64,000 bases of DNA from contig NZ_JAJEWQ010000001.1 in assembly GCF_020687805.1 (NCBI RefSeq), positions 1 to 64,000 on the forward strand, read 5' to 3'. Shown in pieces: positions 6,506 through 15,380 of this stretch. Each line of letters opens with the position of its first letter. Position 1 is the stretch's first letter. Source of the DNA: Planctobacterium marinum (GTDB lineage: Bacteria > Pseudomonadota > Gammaproteobacteria > Enterobacterales > Alteromonadaceae). A program made the translations under genes and the position numbers. Below the pieces are notes generated by a model. It had not been told where the DNA came from. It saw only the letters and a list, made by a program, of their open reading frames with translations, and searched no databases.

Positions 6506-8391
6506 ATGAAACTTTCTCTACTTGGTTCAGTGATCGCACTGGCGCTAATGGGTTGCAGTGATAATCAAACTGCGCAACAACAAAATCAAACAACTCCAAC
6601 TGCTGCAGAACAAACTGCTGCACCCACAGCTGAGCAAGTTGAGGCAGAAACCGCACGTCTGAACCAATGGTTCGATGAGAAGTATGAAGAAGGTATCATG
6701 CGCAGCCCAATTCAATTGGCATTTTTGGGACGCAAAGAGCGACAGGGCGAAATTGATCAGATGTCTGAGGCGGCCTTAGAAGAAGATCTGGCATTTACCC
6801 GCAAAAACCTGGAAGAGTTAAAATCTTCCTTTGATTACAACAAGTTAACCGATGATGCCAAAATATCCTATGATGTGTGGGTGCATGAAGCTGAAGCGGA
6901 TATAGCCGCAGACGAGTTCCGTTACAATGGCTATGTCTTTGAGCAGATGAACGCCATTCACACTTTCTTCCCGACGCTGCTGATATCTTTCCACACGGTG
7001 GAAACCAAAGTCGATATGGATAACTTTATCAACCGCCTGAAAGAAACCGGGCGTGCGCTGGATCAATTAGTCGAAGGCTCTAAAAAGGTAGCAGAAAAAG
7101 GCGTCAGACCGCCGTACTTTGCGTTTGAAGAAGTCATTAAATCATCACAGGCAATTATTACCGGCGCGCCTTTTGATGATGGCGAAGACAGCTCTATCTG
7201 GAGTGCGGCAAAAGGTAAAATTGCCGCCCTGGTGGAAAAAGAAGAAATCGATGAACAAACCGCAGAGCAGCTGACCAGTCAGGTTAAAGATAATCTGATG
7301 AACCATTTTCAACCTGCTTACGAAAGGCTGATTGCCTGGCAAAAACTGGATCAACCCAATGCCAGTAAAGAAGCTCAGGGCGTTAGCGCTCTGCCCAATG
7401 GTGTCGCTTATTACAATGAGCGATTAGCCAATCAAACAACTACATCATTAACCGCTGATGAAATCCATGAGATTGGCCTGAGTGAAGTGGCGCGTCTGCG
7501 TGAAGAGATGATTGCCTCAAAAGAAGCTTTTGGCTTTGAGGGTTCGTTGGCGGAATACTTTGTGTTTCTGCGGGACACCAAAGATGATGAGCGCTTGTAT
7601 TATCCAAACACTGACGAAGGTCGTCAGGGCTATATCGATGATGCGACCGCCGCTATCAATAACATCAAAACCTTATTACCTGACTATTTTGGAATCCTGC
7701 CGAAAGCTGACATGGTGGTAAAACGCGTGGAGCCTTTCCGCGAGCAAGACGGGGCAGCGCAGCACTATTACCCGTCAACTCCTGATGGCTCACGTCCGGG
7801 CATTTACTATGCTCACCTGTCTGATATGACAGCCATGCCAAAGCGTGAGCTGGAAGTTATTGCCTATCACGAAGGTTTGCCAGGTCACCATATGCAAATC
7901 GCGATTGCCCAGGAGTTAGAAGGTGTTCCCACTTTCCGCACTCAGGCTGGCTTTACCGCGTATATTGAGGGCTGGGCTTTGTACACAGAATGGTTGGCGA
8001 AACAAATGCCAGGAACTTATCAGGACCCGCTATCTGAGTTTGGTCGGTTAGGTTCTGAGATGTGGCGTGCGATTCGTCTGGTATTAGATACCGGTCTCCA
8101 TGCAAAAGGCTGGACTGAACAGCAGGCGGTTGATTACTTCAAGGAAAATTCAGCCATAACTGAAGAGCAGGCGCGTTCAGAAGTGCGTCGCTATATGGTA
8201 TTACCCGGTCAGGCTACCAGTTATAAAATTGGTATGTTGAAGATTCAGGAGTTGTTAGCTAAAGCAAAATCCGAGCTGGGTGAGCAGTTTGACTATCGCG
8301 AGTTCCACGACGTAATTCTGGGGGGGGTGCTGTACCATTGTCCGTTTTAGAAAGAGTGGTAGACAGCTGGATCGCGTCTAAAAAAGCCTGA
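6506..8391 (+). CDS. DUF885 metallopeptidase-like lipoprotein, frameshifted near the C-terminus
   Basis: A predicted zinc-peptidase-like DUF885 lipoprotein. Lipobox LALMGC is at residues 12-17, followed by a Gln/Thr/Ala-rich linker. A long helical domain then leads to YHEGLPGHHMQ (about residues 452-462), the conserved metal motif, and AYIEGWALYTEWL. The uninterrupted frame stops at 8350 after ILGGVLYHCPF. The family normally continues ILGxGALPLxxLE..V..WI. The +1 shifted frame after the run of eight G at 8320-8327 gives exactly this: GAVPLSVLERVVDSWIASKKA, stop at 8389-8391. One missing G explains it. Either the strain lacks the last 20 residues or the base call is wrong. The start has no strong ribosome site but fits the lipoprotein signal. 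Confidence 0.88.
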
Positions 8392-8413
8392 TAACTTGTC
8401 TTTTTTGTTTTCG

Positions 8414-8441
8414 AAAAGGTGACCTTAGTGTCACCTTTTTT
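8414..8441 (+). terminator. intrinsic terminator after DUF885 gene
   Basis: AAAAGGTGAC and GTCACCTTTT form a 10-bp stem with a six-base loop, followed by a T tract. It lies 23 bases after the shifted-frame stop at 8391, which supports that stop being the ancestral gene end. Confidence 0.85.
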
Positions 8442-8530
8442 GTCTCTCTTATAATTTTGCACAACGACTTGAATCTTCAGTCAGGGCACACATATCGGGG
8501 CTTACAACAATCTTTTAAAGTTTGAAATAC

Positions 8531-9400
8531 ATGTATCCCGTCACATTAGAATCCTTATCCGCTACCCGGCGCAGAGCTGCGCAGTTTATAGAAAGTCCCT
8601 GGGTTACGCGCATCATCATTACGTTGATTTTGCTTAACGCAATTACCCTTGGACTGGAAACCGATAGAGACATCTATGCCCGCTACGGCACTGTATTGCA
8701 ATGGGCTGATAAGTTTTTACTGAGTGTGTTTACCCTTGAACTGGCCATTAAATTTTATGCCTATCGCGGGCATTTCTTTAAATCCGGCTGGAATGTCTTT
8801 GACTTTGTCATTGTCACTATTGCCTGGATTCCTGCCAGTGGGCCATTATCGGTGTTACGCGCCTTTCGTATTCTGCGGGCATTGCGTTTGCTGTCCGTGG
8901 TGCCGCAAATGCGACGGGTTATTTCGGCGTTGGGGCATTCAATTCCGGGGATGTCGTCCGTGATTGGGGTGTTGCTGTTGATCTTTTATGTGTGCGCCGT
9001 ACTGGCGACAAAGCTGTTCGGGCAGCACCCGGACCCTAATATGCAGGAATGGTTCGGCTCCATCAGTGCATCTGCCTATACCTTGTTTCAGGTGATGACG
9101 TTGGAAAGCTGGTCGATGGGCATAGTCCGGCCCACTATGGATATTTTCCCCTGGTCCGGCGTGTTCTTTATTCCTTTTATAATTGTCACCAGTTTCGCGG
9201 TGCTGAATTTGTTCATCGGTATTATTGTGGATGCCATGCAAATGGCACAGGTAGATTCCAGAAAAGAAGACAAGGAAGAAATGAAGGAATTCACCCACGA
9301 TGAAATTATGCTGTTAAGTGAGCAAATCGATATGTTGCAAAGTCAGTTGAGCAAAATGCAGCAGCAGTTAAAGCGCCCAGGAAATACAAAGCCACTTTGA
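8531..9400 (+). CDS. voltage-gated sodium channel (NaChBac/BacNaV family)
   Basis: A single-repeat six-TM voltage-gated channel forming homotetramers in the inner membrane. S1 to S3 are recognisable, then the S4 voltage sensor with regularly spaced arginines (VLRAFRILRALRLLSVVPQMRRVI). The pore loop reads FQVMTLESWSMGIVRP; the TLESWS selectivity filter is the sodium-selective bacterial form. S6 (FAVLNLFIGIIVDAMQ) is followed by an acidic coiled-coil tail (EDKEEMKE...LSEQIDMLQSQLSKMQQQL), the C-terminal tetramerisation helix of the family. In marine bacteria such channels are linked to motility and pH/Na homeostasis. The ATG at 8531 is chosen; an in-frame TTG lies at 8522. Confidence 0.93.
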   Translation: MYPVTLESLSATRRRAAQFIESPWVTRIIITLILLNAITLGLETDRDIYARYGTVLQWADKFLLSVFTLELAIKFYAYRGHFFKSGWNVFDFVIVTIAWIPASGPLSVLRAFRILRALRLLSVVPQMRRVISALGHSIPGMSSVIGVLLLIFYVCAVLATKLFGQHPDPNMQEWFGSISASAYTLFQVMTLESWSMGIVRPTMDIFPWSGVFFIPFIIVTSFAVLNLFIGIIVDAMQMAQVDSRKEDKEEMKEFTHDEIMLLSEQIDMLQSQLSKMQQQLKRPGNTKPL

Positions 9401-9529
9401 ACATTTCGTCAAAGCGTAAACATTGCTCCTGTGATTAATATCATTGCCACACAAACCCATTATTTTGTTTGGTTCCAACAGAATAAACAGGTAGATGCCG
9501 TCAGTGAGTTGGTAGCATAAGTAGAAGAT

Positions 9530-10081
9530 ATGAAGATAAATACTAAACACAATGAAGTTTTTGAGTTTCGCCCAATAACCACCAGTGACCAGGCCATGTT
9601 GGTTGATTTTTTTGAAGGGTTATCTCCTGAAACCTTATCTAAATTTGGGCCTCACCCGCTTACCAGCAAATACTGCAATGAAGCACTGAACCCCAACTTA
9701 GGAAAAGATGGCGTTTCCAGGTATATTATTGCTTCGAAAGAAAAAGTTGTCGGGTATTTTATCGTTGATTTTAATGAGTATCCGCATGAGAGAGCCAGAT
9801 ACAATGCGTATCAGATAGACCTGGATTTTCGGGTCGATCCGGTATTCGCTCCTTGTATCGCTGATACTTATCAAAATCAGGGAATAGCCGGCAAGGCATT
9901 CAAAGCGCTGATAAGCACTTTACAGGACAGCAAGTTGCGAAGTCTGGTGCTTATGGGTGGTACTCAGGAGCCAAATACACTGGCGCGTAACTTTTACAAA
10001 CGCCATGGTTTTCAGGAGTTAGGTGAGTTTTATACCGATTACAATGGATTGAACAACATTGACATGAGATTGATGTTATAG
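9530..10081 (+). CDS. GNAT-family acetyltransferase
   Basis: A 183-residue cytoplasmic protein with a GNAT fold. It has an N-terminal F.FRPITTSDQAMLVDFFEGLSPETLSKFG segment, then a central strand and the acetyl-CoA loop region NQGIAGKAFKALIS (a Q-x-x-G-x-G/A variant). The C-terminal ARNFYKRHGFQELGEF motif is typical of GNAT. The substrate is unknown. Its stop overlaps by six bases the stop end of the oppositely oriented CoA-transferase/GNAT gene, so the pair is convergent. The N-terminal part resembles the GNAT half of that neighbour (DFFHKLSDQNVYMRYF), so the two GNAT domains may be related. Confidence 0.85.
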   Translation: MKINTKHNEVFEFRPITTSDQAMLVDFFEGLSPETLSKFGPHPLTSKYCNEALNPNLGKDGVSRYIIASKEKVVGYFIVDFNEYPHERARYNAYQIDLDFRVDPVFAPCIADTYQNQGIAGKAFKALISTLQDSKLRSLVLMGGTQEPNTLARNFYKRHGFQELGEFYTDYNGLNNIDMRLML

Positions 10082-11992
10082 CGTGAACCGGTAATGATAT
10101 ACGCCAAATTCGCTGCTTCGCTCGAAGTCGACGTTGGCGTTTTCAAAGGCCCAGTTCATGGCATCGTTATCCACCAGTACATCCGCTTTAAAGTGCTTTA
10201 TTTTATATTCCTTGCCCAGTTGAAAAAGACGCTTAATAAAAAAGCTACCCAGTCCCTGGCCCTGCCAGTCATCCCGCACCTGAAAGGCAATCTCGGGGAT
10301 ACCATCACTGTCATCTAAAATCCATTGCCCAATGGCGACAATTTCGTGTTTTGCGGTTTCCGGGGGAGACAGGGCGACTAATGCCATATCCTTGCTGTAA
10401 TCGATGTCTGAATACTGTTTCAGGATCTTTTGTGGCAAGGAGCGCAGCTTGGAAAAATAGCGCATATAAACGTTTTGATCCGATAGTTTATGAAAAAAGT
10501 CTCGTAACAGGTCTTCATCCACGGCTTTGATGGGGCGGATCAGCACTTTTTTCTGATGTCTGGTGGTATGCACACATTCCCAGTTTTTAGGGTAAATAGA
10601 CTTAAATGAGTGTCCTGGCTGGGCAGAATGTACCAGATAAGACTGTTTGGCCTGCTCCAGCAGCTTAGCCCGGTATTTGGGGTGTGCGATATCAATCAGC
10701 GCCAGACAGCGCTCTCTGATACTTTTACCAAACAGGAAGGCGGTACCGTATTCGGTGATCACATAGTGCACGTCAACCCGGGTAATCGTGACGCCAGAAC
10801 CTTCCGGCAGTGACATCAAAATATTTGAGTTGCCTTTAATGCTCAGCGAGGGCAGCGCCACTATGGGCTTACCATTAAGTGAATAACCTGCCGCTCTGAT
10901 GGAATCATCTGAACTGCCAACCCCGGCGTAAAACCGATTACCCACCGAATCAACCGCCACCTGTCCGGTTAAATCCACCTTCAATCCGGTGATAATGGAA
11001 ATCAGGTTGTTGTTTACGGCAATCCGGTCCAGTCGATTAACATAATAAGAGGGGTGAAACTCAATGGCCGGATTTTTGTGGATAGCCTTGTACAGTTCAC
11101 TATTGCCATAGGCGTGACAGACAATTGTTTTACCCTGATGCACATTCTTTTGGCTGTTGTTGATCACGCCTTCCTGGATCAGTTTTAACAGTTTGTCGGT
11201 GAGCAGATCCGTATGCAGTCCCAGGTTTTTGCGTTTGCGCAAATAGGGAATGAGATCATCTGTCATGGCTGTCAGGTTAAATTTCAACGTGGCGCCATCG
11301 GGAATTTCGAACAGGATGTTGGCGGCGATTTTATCTAAAACGGTCTTTTCTATTTTAAAATCACCTAACCAGGGAAATAATTCGTCTTTATCGGGCAAAG
11401 GGCTGTGATTCTCTGTCCACCAGTGAATGTTTTCAGCTTTGATCAGTGAATTGCCCGCAGTCCAGGGCATATTTTCACAGATTTCGGCAATCACGATTTG
11501 CGCCGACTCTACTGCTTCCTGACTGAAATCCACCCCGGTGCCCAGACTACAATAGCCGTTATTGTCCGGCGGTGTTACTTTAATAATGGCGACTTCAATG
11601 GGGATGCGCTTTTCCCTGATCAGGCGGTGTAACCTGGCACTGGACACCGGCATATAGTCGGTGATGCCTTCACGGATATTTTTGGCGGCGCGATCAAAAG
11701 CATAAAAAGCCGTGGTGCGGATTCGGCTGACGTTTTGTTCCAGGTGGGGCAGCTCGCCGCCGGGAATAAACTGCAATATGTTGATATCTACCAGGTTATG
11801 GGCGCCGGTGACGATGGCTTTCAATGTACAGTGCGCTGTAGCAGCAGTACTACCAATGAATATCCGGCTCCCGTCGGGCACTTTCTCAGCCACCTGATCA
11901 AAGTTGAGCTTCTTAGCCTGCCATTGTTTGGATGCAGCATAGTCAGATACGCTATTCAATGGCTTGCGAAAGCCTAACTTACGCCAAAACAC
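10076..11992 (-). CDS. acetyl-CoA hydrolase/transferase fused to a GNAT domain
   Basis: A 638-residue two-domain protein. Residues about 15-440 match the acetyl-CoA hydrolase/CoA-transferase family: GSRIFIGSTAATAHC near the N-terminus and GGELPHLEQN. Further along are VTPPDNNGYCSLGTGVDFS, the segment VDSVGNRFYAGVGSSDD, and YVITEYGTAFLFGKSIRERCLALIDIAHP. Residues about 480-638 form a GNAT domain (IRPIKAVDEDLLRDFFHKLS...DWQGQGLGSFFIKRL), with the Q-x-x-G-x-G acetyl-CoA loop. Fusions of this type are known, but their reaction has not been settled. A link between CoA-ester turnover and protein acetylation is inference. It is likely monocistronic, ending convergently with the GNAT gene. Confidence 0.88.
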   Translation of the reverse strand: MFWRKLGFRKPLNSVSDYAASKQWQAKKLNFDQVAEKVPDGSRIFIGSTAATAHCTLKAIVTGAHNLVDINILQFIPGGELPHLEQNVSRIRTTAFYAFDRAAKNIREGITDYMPVSSARLHRLIREKRIPIEVAIIKVTPPDNNGYCSLGTGVDFSQEAVESAQIVIAEICENMPWTAGNSLIKAENIHWWTENHSPLPDKDELFPWLGDFKIEKTVLDKIAANILFEIPDGATLKFNLTAMTDDLIPYLRKRKNLGLHTDLLTDKLLKLIQEGVINNSQKNVHQGKTIVCHAYGNSELYKAIHKNPAIEFHPSYYVNRLDRIAVNNNLISIITGLKVDLTGQVAVDSVGNRFYAGVGSSDDSIRAAGYSLNGKPIVALPSLSIKGNSNILMSLPEGSGVTITRVDVHYVITEYGTAFLFGKSIRERCLALIDIAHPKYRAKLLEQAKQSYLVHSAQPGHSFKSIYPKNWECVHTTRHQKKVLIRPIKAVDEDLLRDFFHKLSDQNVYMRYFSKLRSLPQKILKQYSDIDYSKDMALVALSPPETAKHEIVAIGQWILDDSDGIPEIAFQVRDDWQGQGLGSFFIKRLFQLGKEYKIKHFKADVLVDNDAMNWAFENANVDFERSSEFGVYHYRFTL

Positions 11993-12151
11993 GGGTGCTC
12001 CGAAAAATTAGGTTGGGGTAATCGGCATCATAGCCAACCTGACAGGCCATTACGACAGATTATTTGCCATGATTAACCCGGTTGAAGCTGTCAGGGCTTC
12101 ATTTTACTATAGCGCCTTTGTGCATTGTCACACCAATATTTCAGGTAAATT

Positions 12152-14671
12152 TTGCAGTTCATACAATCACTTCCAATCAGTCAGCATCTTTCTGCGATAG
12201 CAGCACAACTGGCAAGTCATAAACGCCTGGTGCTAACCGCAGAACCCGGTGCGGGCAAATCAACAGCCGTGCCTTTGTACTTACTCCAGCAGGACTGGTT
12301 AGAGGGTAAGAAAATCCTGATGTTGGAACCCAGACGGGTAGCGGCCAAAGCCATTGCTCATTTCCTGGCGTCGCAGTTAGGTGAGGCCGTGGGTCAACGC
12401 GTTGGATATCGGGTGAAAAATGAGGAAAAAGTCTCTCAGTTTACCCGATTAGAGGTGGTGACTGAGGGCATTTTAACCCGTCAGTTGCAGGGCGATCCCG
12501 AGCTGACTGATGTTGCTCTGGTGATCTTTGACGAATTTCACGAACGCAGTGTAAATGCCGATTTGGGACTGATGCTGGTGAAAGAGGTAATGTCAGCATT
12601 GCGGGAAGATCTGCACTGTTTAGTGATGTCGGCCACCATAGATAGTGACGCGATTAGTAACTATCTCGATTCCGCACCGGTGCTGCACTGCGAAGGACGC
12701 ACCTTTCCGGTAAGTGTGCGTTATCAGGCGAGGCACAACAAACGATTACAGGAATCGGTGTGGCAGGCAGCGCAGGAGGTGGTATGTATCGGGAAAAATG
12801 CGACAACAAACCGTGACATTCTGGTATTTTTGCCCGGGCAAGGGGAGATAAATCGCTGCATTGAATACTTTCAGGAAAAGCTGCAAACCGATAAGTGCAG
12901 CTTGTTGCCACTGTATGCGGCTTTACCACTGTCACAGCAACAAGCCGCACTGGAGCCGGACCCACAGGGACGGAAAAAAATCATTTTTGCCACCAATATT
13001 GCCGAAACCAGCTTAACCATTGACGGTATTGGTCTGGTAATCGATTCCGGTTTGGAGCGGCAAATGATTTACGATGCCAAAACCGGAATGTCTCGGCTGG
13101 AAACCGGCTATATCGCTAAATCTTCGGCCACTCAGCGCAGTGGCCGTGCAGGTCGAACAGCTGAAGGTCTGGCTATTCGGTTGTGGTCTGAAAGCCAGCA
13201 GCAACAGCTGGCAGACTTTCGCCAGGAAGAAATATTGCGTACCGATTTAATGGACACTGTGCTGGAACTGGCGGTATGGGGGCAGCGTGATTTTCAACAC
13301 ATTGACTGGTTAACCCCACCGCCAATAGCGCATTTTGAGCGCAGTGTTCAACTGTTAACCATGATGGGCTTTCTTGAGCAGTCAGGTAAGCCCAGCGATA
13401 AAGGCAAACAGGCCTGCCAGCTCCCCTTGTCGCCGCGTCTGGCAGCTGTGTTGCTGGCAGCAAAGGGTGAGCAGGAGCAAATGATCGCCGCTGATATTTG
13501 TGCGCTGTTAAGCGAGCAGGACGTGCTTCGAAACTTTCACAGCGTCGCCTTTTCTCACCGTCTGCAGGCACTGTGGCAGGAAGCTGACTACAAAAACTGC
13601 ATTCGCTATCAGGTCTTAAAACAGGTAAAAGCCACAGCATCAAAACTGAAAATGCGGATGGGGCTTAAACACCTGATATTGCCGGCAACAGAGCAAAGCT
13701 TTGACCTGGCTGCCCGGCTGTTATTGGCAGGGTATCCCGATTTACTGGCAAAACAACGTCAGACGCAGGGCAATACCTATTTACTGGCGAATGGCAGGGG
13801 CGCTGAATTAGATATGTCTGACCCTTTGCTTACGGCCCCCTGGTTGCTGGTGCTGGATATCAACGCCCAAACTCAAAGCGGACGTATCTGGTTGGCGATG
13901 GCCATCAGTGAGCAGAATGTCAGTGAGTTTGCGGCGATACAGGCCAGCAACGAAGAGAGTGTGTATTGGGATGACAAAGCCGGAGCGGCCCGAATTAAAA
14001 TTAGCCGAAAATTGGGCGCGATCGTCTATCAAAGCCAGATCAGCGCCGACCTGAGCCTACACCAAAAACAGCAGTTTATGCTGCAACAGGTGAAGGATAA
14101 GGGGTTGTCCGAATTAAACTGGACACAAGACTGTCACCGGTGGTTGCAGCGCGCAGCTTGGCTTGCTTCGGTGGATGAAACGTTTCCAGGCATTAATGAA
14201 CGCGCGTTATTAAACAGCTTAGAAGACTGGTTGTTACCCTACATAGGCACAACGACAACATTACCCGGATTGCGCAAGGTAAACCTCTTGCCACTGCTCA
14301 CTGCGACCCTCAACTGGGAGCAGCAAGGATTATTAGAGCAGTATGCTCCTGAGCAGTTTGTCGCGCCAACCGGCGACAGATTCTCCATCACCTATGATGC
14401 TGCCCAGGGACCAATCGTGTCGTTGCAATTGCAGTCTTTGTTTGGGTTAACGGCGACCCCGTTATTGGGGAACAATAAAGTAGCACTGCGTTTTGAATTG
14501 TTGTCACCGGCAAGGCGGCCCATACAAACCACCAGTGATCTAAACGGATTTTGGCAGGGGTCTTATCATGAAGTGGCGAAAGAAATGCGCGGTCGATATC
14601 CTAAACATCGTTGGCCAGAGCAGCCTTTGTTGGAAAAACCGGGCAAGTCATTGAAGAAAAAATCACATTAG
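12152..14671 (+). CDS. hrpB: ATP-dependent RNA helicase HrpB
   Basis: A DEAH-type superfamily 2 helicase of 839 residues, the usual HrpB size (about 810-840). Motif I is AEPGAGKSTAVPLYL (about residues 29-43) and motif II is the DEFH variant FDEFHERSVNADLG (about 127-140). Motif III is MSATI, followed by FATNIAETSLTIDGI and motif VI TQRSGRAGRTAEG. The C-terminal HrpB-specific domain ends with PIQTTSDLNGFWQGSYHEVAKEM (the PxQ.T.DL..FW..sY..VrkeMrgRYPKH signature). The role in RNA metabolism is poorly defined; the gene is usually dispensable. The TTG start at 12152 is the only reasonable one given the family N-terminus. Confidence 0.95.
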   Translation: MQFIQSLPISQHLSAIAAQLASHKRLVLTAEPGAGKSTAVPLYLLQQDWLEGKKILMLEPRRVAAKAIAHFLASQLGEAVGQRVGYRVKNEEKVSQFTRLEVVTEGILTRQLQGDPELTDVALVIFDEFHERSVNADLGLMLVKEVMSALREDLHCLVMSATIDSDAISNYLDSAPVLHCEGRTFPVSVRYQARHNKRLQESVWQAAQEVVCIGKNATTNRDILVFLPGQGEINRCIEYFQEKLQTDKCSLLPLYAALPLSQQQAALEPDPQGRKKIIFATNIAETSLTIDGIGLVIDSGLERQMIYDAKTGMSRLETGYIAKSSATQRSGRAGRTAEGLAIRLWSESQQQQLADFRQEEILRTDLMDTVLELAVWGQRDFQHIDWLTPPPIAHFERSVQLLTMMGFLEQSGKPSDKGKQACQLPLSPRLAAVLLAAKGEQEQMIAADICALLSEQDVLRNFHSVAFSHRLQALWQEADYKNCIRYQVLKQVKATASKLKMRMGLKHLILPATEQSFDLAARLLLAGYPDLLAKQRQTQGNTYLLANGRGAELDMSDPLLTAPWLLVLDINAQTQSGRIWLAMAISEQNVSEFAAIQASNEESVYWDDKAGAARIKISRKLGAIVYQSQISADLSLHQKQQFMLQQVKDKGLSELNWTQDCHRWLQRAAWLASVDETFPGINERALLNSLEDWLLPYIGTTTTLPGLRKVNLLPLLTATLNWEQQGLLEQYAPEQFVAPTGDRFSITYDAAQGPIVSLQLQSLFGLTATPLLGNNKVALRFELLSPARRPIQTTSDLNGFWQGSYHEVAKEMRGRYPKHRWPEQPLLEKPGKSLKKKSH

Positions 14672-14684
14672 CGGGCAAAAACCA

Positions 14685-14731
14685 CCCCGGAGTTAGCGTC
14701 TGAGATCATCCTTGGCTCTCAAATTCCGGGG
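14685..14731. terminator. candidate bidirectional terminator
   Basis: CCCCGGA at 14685-14691 pairs with TCCGGGG at 14725-14731, and the inner TGAGA/TCTCA at 14701-14705 and 14717-14721 extends the fold. It lies between the convergent hrpB and the small secreted gene. T tracts are short, so strength is uncertain. Confidence 0.4.
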
Positions 14732-14756
14732 CAGTTAAAAACGAGGTTAGACGCTA

Positions 14757-14996
14757 TCAGGCGTTGTGATCTTCACACTCTGGCTTTTGCTCGCCGTCTT
14801 TTTCATCACATTTTGGCTTCTGCTCTTCGTCTTTTTTCTCGCACTCAGGCTTGGTGGTGCCGTCGTCGTTTTTGCAATCTTCCACGCTGCTGACAACTAC
14901 CGGCTGCAGGGTTTCAAGGGTGTTGGCTGAGGCGCTGGTGAACATCGCTGCAGTGATAAGGTAAGCCAAAGTAACAAATACTGTTAATTTCTTCAT
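14757..14996 (-). CDS. small secreted acidic protein with Cys-X10 repeats
   Basis: A 79-residue protein with a clean signal peptide (MKKLTVFVTLAYLITAAMFT, cleavage near ASA). The mature end is made of an exact 11-residue repeat: four cysteines each ten residues apart, with KP two residues before the last three. The units read CKNDDGTTKPE, CEKKDEEQKPK, CDEKDGEQKPE and then CEDHNA. The tail is strongly charged. No family or function is recognised. Even cysteine spacing suggests disulfides or metal binding, which is inference. GGAG lies 8 bases before the ATG. A sigma54-like promoter at 15084-15100 points at it, and it is divergent from glrK. Confidence 0.7.
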   Translation of the reverse strand: MKKLTVFVTLAYLITAAMFTSASANTLETLQPVVVSSVEDCKNDDGTTKPECEKKDEEQKPKCDEKDGEQKPECEDHNA

Positions 14997-15083
14997 AGGA
15001 ATGTCTCCGTGAATTTAATTGTTTATTTTCTTAATTTGGCTTCGACAGGTTGATTAACACTATCAAAGCTTCGATAAGACTAT

Positions 15084-15100
15084 GGCGAATTCTGTGCCAA
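15084..15100 (-). promoter_or_regulatory. sigma54-like promoter toward the Cys-repeat gene
   Basis: On the minus strand TTGGCAC-A-GAAT-TCGCC matches the -24/-12 consensus YTGGCACG-N4-TTGC at nearly all positions, with GG and GC ten bases apart. The second T of TTGC is C. The predicted start is near 15073, 77 bases before the ATG at 14996. The nearest enhancer candidate is the GlrR-type site at 15287-15304, about 215 bases upstream of that start. Confidence 0.5.
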
Positions 15101-15286
15101 CTTTTTAAGTATTTGATATTTATAGAAAATATTGTTTTTGGTGGGGTTTTAATCAGGAATTTTTGTTGGGCAGAGGCAACAGTTTTCAGACAAGGTTCAG
15201 CCGGAAACTAATTTGTATGCCTTTGTTATTTTGTAAGGTATTGAAAAATAACAAAAAATACAAGCCTAGGGGATGCTTTTCTATAC

Positions 15287-15304
15287 TGTCTCAAAAAAGC
15301 GACA
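15287..15304. promoter_or_regulatory. GlrR (QseF) binding site, TGTC-N10-GACA
   Basis: The sequence TGTC, ten bases, GACA is a perfect match to the established GlrR recognition motif. It is located 77 bases upstream of glrK, whose operon encodes GlrR. It could act on the sigma54-like promoter to the left, on glrK itself, or on both. A chance match in a given 400-base region is unlikely (about half a percent by base counting). Confidence 0.6.
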
Positions 15305-15380
15305 GCTTAACAGCGCAGCGCTATTGGCTTAAAGTATGGCCCCAGTTAACAGGTTAGTGCAGGGATTTAAAAAATAAACA

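Noticed and set aside
15163-15357. 64-residue frame before glrK
   Set aside because: No ribosome site, no coding pattern, covers the GlrR-type site; a chance frame.
15000-15380. GlmY sRNA gene upstream of glrK
   Set aside because: Position is as in enterobacteria, but no GlmY-like sequence or terminator was found.
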